Assembly: GCF_001649575.2 (NCBI RefSeq)
Contig: NC_051450.1
Span: 9,611,727 to 9,675,726, forward strand
Length of the DNA stretch: 64,000 nucleotides
Direction: 5' to 3'
From: Kryptolebias marmoratus
Taxonomy: Eukaryota > Chordata > Actinopteri > Cyprinodontiformes > Rivulidae
Below are positions 12,000 to 24,545 of the stretch, in pieces. Every line of letters starts with the position of its first letter. Position 1 is the first letter of the stretch. Position numbers and translations under genes: made by a program. Under the pieces are notes generated by a model. It had not been told where the DNA came from. It did no database searches and saw only the letters and a program-made list of their open reading frames with translations.

Positions 12000-13850
12000 A
12001 TGAGATTATGAGTTTTTTTTTTTTTTTTTAGAAAAAAGTTTTTGACACAAACTCAAAGGAGTGATAAATTTCCTGTTTGATTTATTTTAAGTCTTCACAG
12101 GCTTTAGAACAGTTCTTTAACTGTACATGATCTTCTAACATCTCATTAATGCTGTGTGACCTTTGAACTCAAGGGAGTCACATTCATTTTCACAATTGTT
12201 GAGATGAACTACCTGTACCTCCACGAGTTGGTTAATGGGAAAGACCTTCAGGAGACGTTATCTTAAAGTTTAACACATTTATTCAAACACCATTAGTCAA
12301 TATTCATACAATCATAAAACCAGATGCATCTGGGAGACAATCAATGGGAATGAGATACACATCACCTTGAAAACTACTCAAGTCATCACTCCAGGATTGT
12401 CTGAAGAGACAAAGTATGTTCGTCTGGTTTTATTACTAGACCCCCTTCCTCCAGAGGGTGGATCACTGCCTCTCTTCTCTGTAGGTCAAAGGGCAACTCC
12501 TTCCCCGCTCCTTGCTGACACGTCCGTTGCTCACATTCCAGGGTGTCTACCACCTATATCTCTATTTCCAGATAAACTAAACAACTACTGGTTAAAGCTT
12601 TTAAAATGATGGCTAAATATAAAATGGTAATAAACACAAATCAGATAAAGATATAATAATCAAATGTTAAATAAAGCATGGGAGAATAAATACAAGGCCT
12701 TCTATTCCACACAAGGGGCCAAAATTAAAACCTAATTAAGGGCTAAACTTTTTTTTTTATCAATATATTGTTAGAAAACAGTTACACAAATAAAAACCTA
12801 TAAGTTTTTTTTTGTTTTGTTTGTTTGTTTTTCAGATTTCAAAATATTCATAGAAAAAATACAAAGTAATTTCTTCTCAAAATGAATTTTTTTATCAGTC
12901 AGATCAAACAATTTAATAGACATTTATTCATTTCTTTTTTTCCTTCTTAATCACTTTTTTACTGTTTCTAATGAAAACATTTTACCAAAGGGTATTCTGA
13001 CAGGTTAAAAATTCATCATTAAACATTCAATAGCTACCAACATTTCTCCTTAATATTAAAAGGAAAAAAATGATAAAATATTTTTAGATATTTTATCAGA
13101 TATTCTGTAGTTATGAGGTGCTCTGACAGGTGTTTGTCTGACAGTGTTTGTTGTGAACATTTTCAGGACAGACTGGTAGAGGGAGCATACAGTGAATGGT
13201 ATACAGTCAGATTTTGCTTCACTCTACCTGAGTGACTGTTTTCTTCTCAACTCAAATTAATAAGTGACAGTTTGTTTTGTTGTTTTCTTAGCCTCAAAGC
13301 TTTTAAATCACTGTTTGATTGCTAGACCTTTTTATGTTTTAAATAACTGCACAATAGAGACTCTTCTTCTAAGCACATAGCTGCAGAGGTTGCATAAGGA
13401 CAGGAGCAGCTGCCTTCACAACATGGCCTGATTGAAATGCTCTGTGGTCCAAGTGCCTGTCATGTTCATTTAAATTGCTGCTGCACAAACAATTTTAAGT
13501 AGAGAGGACATTATCAGTGATAATGCCACCGGACAAAATCATAAGACAGGGGCTTGTGAGACAGTTTTCAACCAAACAAAAAAATCTTGTTACATGCCTA
13601 ATAAACAGCCAATAGCATAATAAATGTGACTAGTTGGCAAAAGACATTCATGATGGAGTTGCCTGATGTCCCTGCAACATTCTTAATTTCCCTTGCATGA
13701 CTTACAGTAGTATGCCCTCTTATGACAGAAATCATCCAAGGCAAATGTCAGGGTCTAACGCTGATGATAAATAATATTTACAGAAAAACTGGTCCAAACA
13801 TGCCTGTCTTTATTTCAAAAGTGTAATCAAGTAAACTACATCATAAATGT
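12000..13850. other. Non-coding stretch with one unclassified block
   Basis: 12210-12610 is more GC-rich than its surroundings and holds an 80-codon frame (from 12367, Pro/Leu-rich) with no recognisable domain. It may be a transposon remnant, but I cannot place it. The rest is AT-rich with homopolymers. Confidence 0.35.
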
Positions 13851-13865
13851 GGAGCTGAGGTGGGT

Positions 13866-14005
13866 CTGATGTGCATGGAAGTGGACAACAAAATAATGTG
13901 CATGGCCAAGAATGCAGTTTTCCTCACACAAAAACTGGCCATACATATTGGAATCTGCACAGCTTGCCAGTCACTTGGTTGCAAAAACTCAAATTCAGTA
14001 GAACT
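13866..14005 (-). repeat. Interspersed repeat, inverse copy of 32125-32290
   Basis: 13897-13921 is the exact reverse complement of 32241-32265 (25 bases). Similarity continues on both sides ('aaaactggccat', 'cttggttgca', 'aattcagt'). A third short copy is at 31500-31546. Confidence 0.8.
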
Positions 14006-14095
14006 GCAACAGAAAATTAGCATTTTCTTTTTGTAATTTTCCCATTTTTGAGCCACTAGCTAGTCTCTAACAGTCACGGCCCAGTGGGATACCAC

Positions 14096-14210
14096 GTTTA
14101 CTCCGCTGTTAGTCTGTGAACTCATCTCACATAAAACAGTCTGAAACGCTTCATGTGGAACCCCAAACAGACATCCACACACTGATGAGCATCACCATTA
14201 GGCAAGCACA
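14096..14210. repeat. Second half of the 115-bp duplicate
   Basis: Gap-free match to 11806-11920, including identical 'ataaaacagtctg' and '…ttaggcaagcaca' cores. Confidence 0.85.
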
Positions 14211-14279
14211 TAAATAGATCGAAAACATAAACATCCATTAGCATAACGAATGCCGTGATCATAACTATACATCAGTGAA

Positions 14280-14760
14280 CTCGACCCTAATGCTTTTTGA
14301 GTTTATCTCTGCCCCGATAATGAGAGTCAGCTTAATGTGACTCAGTGTGTCTAATAACCCAGAACGGCATGAAAAGACATATTTGCTTTGTCCTCCTTTT
14401 TTTTCCCTTTTTTTTCTATTTTTGCGGCACAGTCAAGCAGAAAATGTAGCATACCTGGAAACCTTTGATAAAACAGAGCAAGTTCCAGAGGAGTTTTAGG
14501 CTGACCGGAGTAACCTGGACCAGGAATGATACACTCCCACCTCCTTTCCCCCGTGATGGAAGCTGGAGATCATAAAGTTCAACTGCCTCGTTTTGGGTTC
14601 ACTGACTTGGCAAAACCTACCATTTAATGAAATTAGGTCCAGAGTGCTTTGTCGGGAGGTTCCATTTCAAGGACATAACTCCAATAAAGGAGAAATCAGC
14701 CAGGCTGTGTTACTGAAATGATGCTCGCCGTGAGCTTTTATCCCATATGTTAGTGCTTAT
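14280..14760. other. Candidate conserved non-coding element
   Basis: Long repeat-free, compositionally balanced stretch next to the duplicate. No frame with protein features. Enhancer role is inference only. Confidence 0.3.
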
Positions 14761-15829
14761 TGTTCCTATTTTGAATATGTTACACAAATAAAGAAGGTCT
14801 TTTTAAAAATATATATATTATTTAAATTGCATTAATGTGTCTCACAACATTGACAACTGTGTACAAGACTAACATGGCTAAGAGTACTTCAAAAGCTCAA
14901 TTACCAAATCAACCAACTATTTTTTTCCTTTTTTTTCATTTAATCAAATGAGCCCCCTAGCTTAATCCGAATATTCTGGTTTGTCATAGAATCTAAATGC
15001 AGTGGGATCCATCTATCTTTACATCTACATTCTTGCACTTTTTGTGTAAGTTAATCATAAAAATGAAATCCAGTATTTAAGGCAATAAATTCACACCAGT
15101 TTCCCCTGGGTTGATGGTTTCAGTTGCATCTCCCAGTAAAGCACAAGCCTTTCCTCAAGCGTTGCAGATTTTTGCATGTATTTAAACAGACGCCTACAAC
15201 AGACTAGTTAAATAAGAAACCCACAGCACTGAAATGTGAGACATGTTGGTAATCTACTAAAGCAATGACGTCTCATTTGAAACATTCATTTGAAATTCAC
15301 GACTGCTCATACATCAGGCATCGTTTTGACTCTGCTGCCAATATGCATTTTCAAATAAGAATGGATCAGCTGGCATCTCCACTCAGCTGAATGTTAACAC
15401 AAAATGTGTGGTAGATTTAGAGCCGTTCCGTGTTATGATGATGCAAAAACAACAGCACACTACATTACGCTCTGCTCTAAAGTTCAAATGTGGCCAGTAG
15501 TTTTTGACGCCCATATTTTACTTTAATCCTTTTACAGTCAGTGCATTAGGCTGTTACTGTAATAAGAGGTAGACCTACCATTAGACAACAGTAGGTAATT
15601 GATTTAAACCTTACAATATTAGGGCCTTATAACATATTTTAATTATTTAGTGGTGATTTCTTGTTTCTGCTGCTAAACAATAATTAAATAAATGCTTAAA
15701 GTATAGTTTAAAGTATTAGAGTTTTAGACTAAGATTATTATAAGAGAATAAAGGATGGAATTATTCACATTTTAGTCAAACCTTGTAAATGACATCTGGG
15801 ATTTAATTTGCGATTTCACAACATATGTT
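14761..15829. other. AT-rich non-coding stretch
   Basis: No gene or recognisable repeat family. Confidence 0.45.
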
Positions 15830-16025
15830 AACTCTTGAACTATGAGTTGAGGATAAAACCCAGCCACTCCCATGCCACGTTTTCCCAAAAAGTATTCAAT
15901 TGTAAACATACATCCAGTGATTACTTTCTGAGAATATCATTAAAATATGTCCCCTTGTTTATCAGAAATTTTGCTAATGTGAACAGACATGAGCAAAACC
16001 ATATTTGCCCTTTTACTTTGGCATT
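15830..16025 (+). repeat. AB-family repeat, partial unit
   Basis: Decayed blocks 'catccagtgattactttctg', 'catta.aatatgtcc' and 'aaattttgctaa…acagaca'. A single N lies at 16026. Confidence 0.6.
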
Positions 16026-16029
16026 NCCC

Positions 16030-17045
16030 CCCTAAAAAAGAAGCAAAACAAAACAAACAAATAACAAAAAACAAACAAACAAAAAAAAATGCAGCATCAG
16101 CAAAGCTTCCCTGGCAAAAGAAGAGGAAAAGACAACAAAAAATGAAAGATTTGGCTAAACTACTAAAGGACTTAGACACTAGTAACACAAACAAGGTATG
16201 GAGAGATACAAGATACTGCTGTTTGCAAATATACTTATATTAGTAATATCAATGTTCAAAATTCTGATTGGTAACAATTGTATTGTGGATATCTGAAATG
16301 CGAGTTTCTTCTGGTGAAAACTTCTTCAGATAGTCTCAATGTTCATTCTAGAGAGAAAAAAAAAGTATTTGTAGGTAGTTGAAGCTAAAAACCCAATGCT
16401 TATGACTGAGAAAAGGGACATTTTTTTTTCCTTTAACTGAAATGTTGATTCTTCATAGGACGTATATTTTAGATAAATAAGGATTGAAAACAACAACAAG
16501 GAAAGGAATTGAAGGGCTCCATGCCTCTGCTTCACTTTGAGCCTCAAAATGGCCAAATCCACCTCTGACTAATATGGTTTAAGTACAAAAATACACCATG
16601 AACAGTAATCTTTATAAGGAGACAATCACAGAGAATTATCAATCAAGTGTGCAGACTTTCCTCTCTTTGGTTGTTGTGCAAACACTGCACTCTGCACACT
16701 GTTGTAAGGGAGGTCACACTATTGCAATGATTAAACAAAAAAAAAATGTGCAAACTAGTACCACAGAGTCCTTGTCACCCATCAAATAACAAGCTTGAAA
16801 GGATTTCATTTGGAGCAAAATTTGCTGTGCAGACACTTAGAGCTGAGGAGTGTATTGATTTTAAGGCTCAAGCGGCATTTGTTTAGCTATTCACACTTGA
16901 GCTTCTGCACATATTAAAAAATCTATAAAAAATGTAGAGTTGAGAAAATGTTTCTGTTCCATATAATTAAATTAGGAGGAGCAAAGATTCATATTTTTGG
17001 CTGATAGTGGTCCAGTGCTGGCGCTGATGTTAGAAAGCTATCATC
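16030..17045. other. AT-rich non-coding stretch
   Basis: A-rich (CAAA)n-like text near 16045-16090. No gene recognised. Confidence 0.45.
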
Positions 17046-17049
17046 CAGA

Positions 17050-18042
17050 GTACTGATTGAGCTTTTAGCTTTTAATAGTTCAACCTAAATCAGATTGGAT
17101 GTAAAGTGTCTGTGAACACCAATTTTCAAGTCTTGCCACAAATTTTCAGTTAAATTTAGTTCAGGACTTCGAGTAGTATATTCTAACACATTAATATGCT
17201 TTGTTCTGAACCATTCCATCATAGCTCTGGCTGTAGGTTTGTTGTAGAGTTGTTGTCCTGTTGGAAGGTGAACCTCTACTCCAATCTCAGCTCTTTTGCA
17301 TTTTCACACGTTTTCTTTCAGGATTTTTCTGTATTTAGTTCTATCTTTCTTCTTGTTAACTCTGACCAGCTTCTCTTTTCCTGCTGAATAAAAGCATCCC
17401 TGCAGCATGACGCTGCCACCACCAAGAATAATGATGGAGATAGAGTGTTCAGGACTTTTTCTGGCTTTCTTTTAACATTGACTTGTCACTCTTCCATAAA
17501 AAAACAGATTTGTGGAGTACATAACTAATTGTTGTCATGTTGACCGATTGTCCTACTTGAGCTAAGGATCTCTGCAGCTCATCTAGAGTTACCATGGACT
17601 TCTGGGCTGCTTCTCAGATGCTATCCTTGCCTGGCCTGTCAGTTTAGGTGGACGGCCATGTCTGCCATACTTTTCTGTTGTTGGATGATGGATTGAACAG
17701 TGCACCATAAGATTTTCAAAGAATATTTTATAACCTAACTCAGCTTTAAACATCTCAAAAACCTGATGCCTGGCATGTTTGGTGTGTTGCTTGGTTTTTG
17801 CGATCTAACAAGGTTGAGTCCTCTAGACAGGTTCTTCTTCCTGATGCTCTTTGATTACTAATGTTCTTTAACAAACCTCTGAGGCCTCCACAAAACAACT
17901 GGATTTATACTGAAATTAAATTACACACAGGCAGACTTTAACTAGGTGACTTTTACATGCAATTGGTTGCACTGGATCTTAGTTAAGAGTATCAGAGTAA
18001 AGCGGGTTGAATAAGCCACACTTCTCAGACTTTTACTGGTAA

Positions 18043-18139
<97 letters not shown>

Positions 18140-18143
18140 GTCN

Positions 18144-18174
<31 letters not shown>

Positions 18175-18345
18175 TCTATATATATATATATATATAGTTC
18201 ACCGTCTTGTATTTCAGAGTTTTGAAATTATCTATCTATCTATCTATACAACTATGTATCATTTTATATCCATTTCATAATTATGCACTACTTTGTGTTG
18301 ATTTATCATATAAAAAACTTATTTTTATGCCATATTTTCCTAATT
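17050..18345 (-). pseudogene. Decayed Tc1-like transposase and element, interrupted by a GATA block
   Basis: On the reverse strand, 17632-17658 reads GRPPKLTGQ, the linker after the paired-type DNA-binding domain of Tc1 transposases. 17130-17180 reads SPELNLTENLW, the segment carrying the third catalytic acid, followed by WQDLKIGVH. The 'ccaccaccaag' block (17417-17427) corresponds to the GGGSIM region. The central part with the WSDET-type catalytic Asp is missing, apparently deleted near 17450-17475. Text at 18247-18340 (…tatgtatcatttt…, …gcactactttgtgttga…) continues the family's 5' flank, so the element extends past the simple-repeat block at 18043-18247. Frames are broken throughout. Recognition rests on memory of the fish Tc1 consensus. 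Confidence 0.8.
18043..18247. repeat. (TATC)n / (TCTG)n / (TA)n block with the 34-bp module
   Basis: About 135 bases of TATC with a short TCTG patch (N at 18143), then TA, the 34-bp module at 18195-18228 and further TATC. It sits inside the Tc1-like fossil. Confidence 0.9.
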
Positions 18346-18349
18346 TTTA

Positions 18350-18884
18350 TTCACAAAGGATTTCCACTATCATTTACCATTAAATTATGATCACAGATGA
18401 GAAGTGATGAATCAACAAAGTGTGCAAGAAAATATTCTGATCTCAGTATCCTCATCATGTGTTAGCTTGTGTTTCTGTTCGATCCATCTTTATCTCAAAT
18501 GACTGAAATCAACCTCAGTGAACTTTTGCATGAGGTTATCAGAGAAAGATCATCTTTCTCTCTCTTTTTGTTTCTTCTGTTGGAGGCTGTGCTGATGGTC
18601 CTGAAATGAAATGTCAAGCATTCAGTCTGTACAACACACGTCAATAGCTTTGTCCTCTACCAGATACAGTTATTAGGACTTGCACAGAAGGAATGTACAC
18701 AGAGGCTTTTTATTATAAATCTATATGTAAATGTGTAGCTTTCTGTGGTAGGATTCCAGTGGACTCCCTGCAGTTACTCCACACCTCTGTCATTATTTAC
18801 TACAACTCTGATTATAAAGTCTAATTCTGTTAGGTACAAATTGAGTTGAAGGGTTTGTGGTAAGAAAAAACTCATCTCCATTAT

Positions 18885-18890
<6 letters not shown>
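18350..18890. other. Non-coding stretch
   Basis: Nothing recognised. Confidence 0.4.

Positions 18891-18969
<79 letters not shown>
18891..18969 (+). repeat. (CT)n microsatellite
   Basis: About 79 uninterrupted bases of CT. Confidence 0.98.
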
Positions 18970-18974
<5 letters not shown>

Positions 18975-19149
18975 TGTTTTTCTATAGCATTCAATTGTTT
19001 TGAGCTATTGAACAAATAAGTGGGCTTCGTTCTAAATTAAATATTTCCCTCATTTTTTTTATTATAAATGCAAATTTAACAATGAAAAACACTGTCTTAG
19101 ACATGATCACCTGCTGCCTTTAATGAGTGTTTGCCAAAATCATCGTATG

Positions 19150-19495
19150 TTCAGAAAAATTAGGGTTTGGACGATTTTTGGTCAAACATTAAAAATAACG
19201 TATAGTCTCATATGTGAAATGTCACGATTAGAGTGCATTTTGTGAATCACTCTCAGCAACTACCACATCAAACTATAACACAATATATTCAGTTAATTGA
19301 ATTATAGCAATTTTTATGTTTTCCAATATCAGTTGGATGAGGTGACCATTTTGAGTCGGGCTGAATCCAAAAATTAACATTTTGTAGATGTGCATCAAAT
19401 TATTATTTCTGCAAGTTTCATTAAAATTTGTCTGCATTTTTTGGGTTTATAAAACTTTTTAGCTAACACACACACGCACACACAAAACATCAACA
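19150..19495 (+). repeat. AB-family repeat, nearly full unit
   Basis: Blocks in order: 'tgaatcactctcagcaacta', 'tatagcaatttttatgtt', 'gaccattttgagtcgggctg', 'gtagatgtgcatcaaat', 'gtttcattaaaatttgtctg' and 'agctaacacac'. Confidence 0.8.
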
Positions 19496-19982
19496 TCCAA
19501 GTTTCCCTGTTTTTTGGTTTTTGGTTTTTTTTTCACTATTAGAAATGTTTACAAAATATTGCAACATACCTTTAATTAATAGTTTCAGCAATGTCTATTC
19601 ACATTCATAGTACACAGAACTATGAGTAGGTATGGTACTGTTGGTGATAAATTAATGTGGGTGTTTGTTGGTAGGAAAACACAATTGTCATTATTTGGCT
19701 TTTTGCTTTGATTGTTGGTGGGGGGGGGGGGACGTTCAGCCTTTTCATACATATGTTTTCTTATTTTTTATTTATTTATTTTATTTGCATGCAGAAAAAC
19801 ACTCAAAACAAGCTGTGACAATTATAATTGTGTTGCACCTCTAGAGAAGTAAGGCAAACTAGCACCACGGACAGCTCCATGAACGGGAGGGAAAAAAGCA
19901 CTGGGAAAGATGCTTTTCAGTGTTTAATTTTTGTCAGGACCACTCATTCTGTATCAGAACACTGTCATACTGTGCAACATCT

Positions 19983-20350
19983 GGGCAGGACGGTGGAGCA
20001 ATGGTCATAGCTGTCGCATCACAGCAGGATTGTTGCAGATTTGCTTCCCGGGCCTTTTTGCACAGAGTTTACATGTTTTTACTGTGCATGTGTGAATTTT
20101 CTCCGGTTTCTTCCCACTGACCAAAAGCATGCATGTTAGGCTGATTGATAACTTGAAATTTTACCTAGGTGTGAGTGAGTGCGTGAATGGTTGTTTGTCT
20201 TGTTTGTCTCTGTGTGGTCCTGTGATGGACTTGTGACCTGTCCAGGGTGTAGCCCACTTCTTGCATAATAACTGCTGTAGGTAGGCACCACCAGCTCCCC
20301 CATGACCTGCAATGGACAAAGCTGGTAAACAAAAATGAATAGTTGGATGT
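19983..20350 (+). mobile_element. High-copy teleost SINE-like element ('cggtggagcaatgg' type)
   Basis: Starts 'ggcaggacggtggagcaatg', then 'catcacagcagg', 'ttcccgggcc', 'tgtgcatgtgtgaattttct', 'catgcatgttaggctgattg', 'gtgatggacttgtgacctgt' and 'ccagggtgtagccc'. This order is one of the most familiar repeats in fish genomes. Other copies are at 52303-52563 and at the right edge. Confidence 0.75.
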
Positions 20351-23020
20351 TCAACATTTACTGTATGTTGTTATCCAAGTGCAGATAAATGACTGAGGTC
20401 TACAGCAATCAGTTTCTTATTAGCCTATTGGCTCATCCTACTAAACACGTTTTCATATAAATATGCTGATCTCAAAGCATATTCAAGTTTATTTATAGCT
20501 ATGGTTTATGTTTATGGTTGTGAGTATGTCTGGCCAACCACAGCTGAGCAGGCTTTATTTGAATGCAGCTCAGTGGTCCACATGAATGTTAAAAGTGGCA
20601 GAAGAAAATATGGTTTCGGATCTACTGGCTATCATTTGTCAACACTTTAGTTGAACTGTCAGCATTCGACCATGCTCCGTGCACAGAACAGGGACATTAG
20701 CTGTTTTTACCCTCAGGCTATGTGATCATGTAGTCTGCTGATTTGCCACATTGTTAAATAGCTGCAGGGATACAACAAAAGAGTCCTCGCTGAGGATCCG
20801 TGTGAAACAATTGTGATTTTATTAGGTAGAGCTGAGAATTTGACTCCCTGTCACACATTCAGTCACAAGTCTGGAAAAAAAATATGCCTCTCAAATTTTT
20901 TTTTTTTTTTTTTTCTTTTTAGCAAAAAAGGAGCAGTTTTACAAACATAAAGCAGCTCTTCAGTTCTTGTTATTTCAGTCATAGTGCCAAAATCTTTTTA
21001 AAAGAACAATAAAAAAACAACAACTTTAAAACCTATTCAGGTTTAAAAAAAAACAACACTAACTCATAATTAGAAAGGAAATATGGTAAAACTTCTAATT
21101 AGCCTCAAGTGAGAGAGCCCTCCTGCCCCCATCAGGAACCTCCTTCAGAACTCATGGCAATGTTGGCATTGTTTTTGATATTTTTCTATTTTTGGAAAAA
21201 AAAAAGAAGTTTTTTTTTTGTTTGAAAGACTTCTCTCTTGACACCTGTAAGAAGGTCAGAGCAGTGCTTAAAATATACAGTACAATATCTGTACAAACCA
21301 TCTGAAAATGAGGACTGTCATACAATGTTTCCTCACATTTTTAGTCATTTGACAATCCAGCTACTGCTTAATGTCACACATGCAAAGGGTAACCAGAAAA
21401 CAGTTTAAATTGATTTGAACGTTATGTTTTACAAAAAAGGTTTTCACGGATGAATTACTTAACTTATAAAATAACCAGGCTCAATTGTTAAGACAAGAAA
21501 CTAAAAATAAATAAATCCCCACAACATTTTAGTTTAGGGAACACAAACTAACCAATACTTAGGTGTTTATTAACATGTAAATTAGGGACATATTCATTTA
21601 AAATTAAACATAATTAAGGGGTCATTATTGCGTATGCTGAATGACCAAAATCTACAAGGAGTAAACCATTAATAATAACTTTTCTTGAAAGAATGTACTA
21701 ATTTCTGTCAGTTATTAGTATAGAAAGTGGCTGCTGGTTACTGTGAGTCTTTTTTTCTTCAATGATGCATACAATATGGCCTATTTTTATGAAACAAACA
21801 GAAATAAATAACTAAGTTTTAAAGAAACTCATTGCAAATTATACAATTAATCACAAAATGAGGTTATTTTAAGCTACAATAAATGGAGGACTTTATAAGA
21901 GTTTACTCCAGTTATTTTCCAAATAATTTGATAGGTAATTCTGAAACAAGGGTACCCTCAATAAGCAATCAGCTGACTGACCTACATTAGGCTGCCCGCA
22001 GTCTGTGTAGGTAAATAAATAAAGTGGAATCAGACAAGTTTTAGAGTAAAGTAAAATATATTACGATGGAAAAATAAGAGGGACTCTGCTAAATTGTTGG
22101 ACTTTTTGATCCCAAGCAGCTCTTCTATAAAACACTCCCACAAATTAGTTCCTTATTAAACCCAAACATGGTTCCTATTCTGAACAGAGATTCTAAAATA
22201 TAAAGTTCTTTTTTTTCTGTGAAACTATTACATTTAACAAGAGCACTGTCCTTCACTCTTGTTGATGAAATACGAAAATTATCACTAGCTATTTGATGAA
22301 TAAATTATTAAATAAAATATTAATATGCTTTTTATCTGCCTTAGAATGGAAACAAACTTGTGCATTTCAGTCAAGCCCATCACTCATTGAAATTGTAAAA
22401 AAAGAAAAAACAACCAACTTCAGAAGAGGGAGCTAATGTGGATTAATAAGTGTCAAACTACTAATGAATTAGCTTTGAGCAAATCCTCACCTTAGAATAG
22501 GAACATCTTCTGAGTTAAAAAGAGCTGATTTACTATTGTTTAGGGCATATTAACACTTGTAGTTGGGTTTTTTGCTACATTAAACTAAGCTGTATTATTT
22601 AGCTGTTTACGGGAAATAAACTATTCTTGTTGTTTTTCTTATAGGGTTCAAATTTAGAAAGGCTTTATCAAGCTCATACTTAATGAGCAACAGCCTCTTT
22701 GCTTAGTAACAGACAAATTAGCAGAATATTTCAAGAATATTTATAATCAGTGGTCTATACATTGTAGAATTAAATTAAAATTAGACACACGCACACATAT
22801 ATATGTGTGTGGGGGTGGGTAGGTGTGTGTGTGTGGCATTTTAATTTGAAACATGAAGGTGAAATATAATCAAGCTTTTGAATGTATCTGTGTGCGCTAT
22901 TAAAGCTGAACTGCAATCAAATCTAAAAAAAACAACATTTCATGAATGTTATTTAGCCTGTTTTTTGACCTAAAAGTTGAATAAACTTTTTTTAGCTTTT
23001 TAGTCAGTAATTTCCAAAGT
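20351..23020. other. AT-rich non-coding stretch
   Basis: Only homopolymers (about 20896-20915) and a (GT)n tract near 22798-22835. No gene recognised in 2.7 kb. Confidence 0.45.
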
Positions 23021-23108
23021 GGGTGATTTGTGGAGCGGAGTTCATGATGTGCACTGTGCCACAGCCGGCCAAGAATGTCGCTAACGGTCTAGTTTTTTAC
23101 TAGTGGAA

Positions 23109-23348
23109 ATGGAAAAAGAAGCCTTTACTGAACACAAAGAAATGCCAGAAGACTTTTAGGGAGTAATAGATATACAGCCAGACCAGTATGAACCTGATCC
23201 GACAGATTCGGATTCTGATTATCACCAGGACTGTCATGGCCGACAAAACAACGCGCATAACAACTGAGTTGGAACGTGGAACACTGAGAACCGATTACCC
23301 CCAGATCGTTGTCATGACATCAGTACACAACACTGCAAATCAACATAA
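23109..23348 (+). pseudogene. Acidic coding fossil (EPDPTDSDSD-type), origin uncertain
   Basis: From an ATG at 23109 the frame reads MEKEAFTEHKEMPEDF, a TAG at 23157, then GVIDIQPDQYEPDPTDSDSD, a further stretch rich in His, Gln and Asn, and stops at 23265 and 23346. The ordered acidic/Pro/Ser-Asp pattern is protein-like. It recalls the N-terminal acidic part of teleost multi-copy proteins whose C-terminus resembles the P2X7 ballast domain. That link is from memory and weak. Surroundings (23020-24000) are more GC-rich than neighbours, suggesting an inserted block. Confidence 0.4.
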
Positions 23349-24114
23349 AGCCAACAGGAGGGAGCTAATGATGCTAACTTAAAGCTAACTGGATACTAAC
23401 TTGTAAACAACGTGAGCGCACTTCAGAGTTTCAGACTCTGACATTTTTTTAATCATACATGGATTGTTTATATTTTTTTTCCTCAATAACAAACTGCTTT
23501 GAATCACAAACTGATCTCAGGCTGTCAGCCTGTAAGCAGATCAGACCTTTTAATGACAACGCACGTTCACGTCACGTTTGAAGGAAAACTTCCTGTTTCT
23601 TGTCTCCTTCCCTGTGGAGATGTCCTCCTCTCCATTTGCCTTTCTTTTAAAATTAAAAATAGTTAGAACTGCTGCTGGCAAAAAGGTCCTGTGTTTTTGG
23701 CGTGAAGCCAGTCTATGGCAGTGAGTAATGAGGGTTTGAATGGTTCTTCCATTTGAAGTGATCCGAACCAGAGTTTATGGATCCAAATCTGAGGAAGGTT
23801 TTTATCTTTCGGGAAGCCAAAATATGAAACTCCAGTGGTATTTTCTGGCTGGTTTGAACAAGTAATTCCAACGAACTAAACTACATTGTACCAGTATTCA
23901 TCCACTCACTGATAAATGGAGGAACCTCAGCGGCTCAGCGGACATCAGACTTCCGGGGTGATCACGGAAAAAGACGAAAACACAAAAAAAGTGGTTTCTT
24001 AAATATTCAGAATTACCAAAAAGTATAGTATTTTTTTTATTTTATTTAAAATATCTACAAAAAACATTTTATGGCTATATTTTCACTGATGTTGGCTTCA
24101 AAACAGATTTCAGT

Positions 24115-24545
24115 TCAGCTTTAAGTCTGTCTGTTAGCAAAACAAAACATCCCATGAGCCATTGGACAGACTCTAATGAAAACAGTCCCATAAAGTAATC
24201 GTAGGCTGGACATATACTCATTCAACTTTAGATGCTGTGCAATGATTTGATGTGATAGTAGCTGACAGTAATTCACAATGCTTTTTTTCAGTTTGTAGTT
24301 GTGTTTAGTGATTTGTTGATGTGGTTTGCACTTCACGACCACAACAGACACAACAGATGATCTGAGCACTAACATATCTTATGAGAGCTTAAAACAATGC
24401 ATGGGATTGTGCATAACACAGTTTGCAAAATTTGACCAAAACAACTGTAACCCTGTACTTTTGTCATCATAGGATGATTATAGTTTAACACTGACCTAAA
24501 AGGCAGCAGGCAATATCCATTCCTTCAACGAATACTAGGCCTTTA
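24115..24545 (-). repeat. AB-family repeat, reverse strand
   Basis: 'tgtctgttagcaaaacaaaa', 'catcccatgagccattggac', 'gtgatagtagctgacagtaa' and 'caaaatttgaccaaaacaac' are family blocks in reverse. Confidence 0.75.

Noticed and set aside
12210..12610. Possible LTR or envelope-derived fragment
   Set aside because: I saw no primer-binding site, polypurine tract, terminal TG..CA pair or protein motif.
18043..18180. TATC array considered as a CRISPR-like or regulatory array
   Set aside because: Pure tetranucleotide microsatellite without spacers, in a vertebrate genome.
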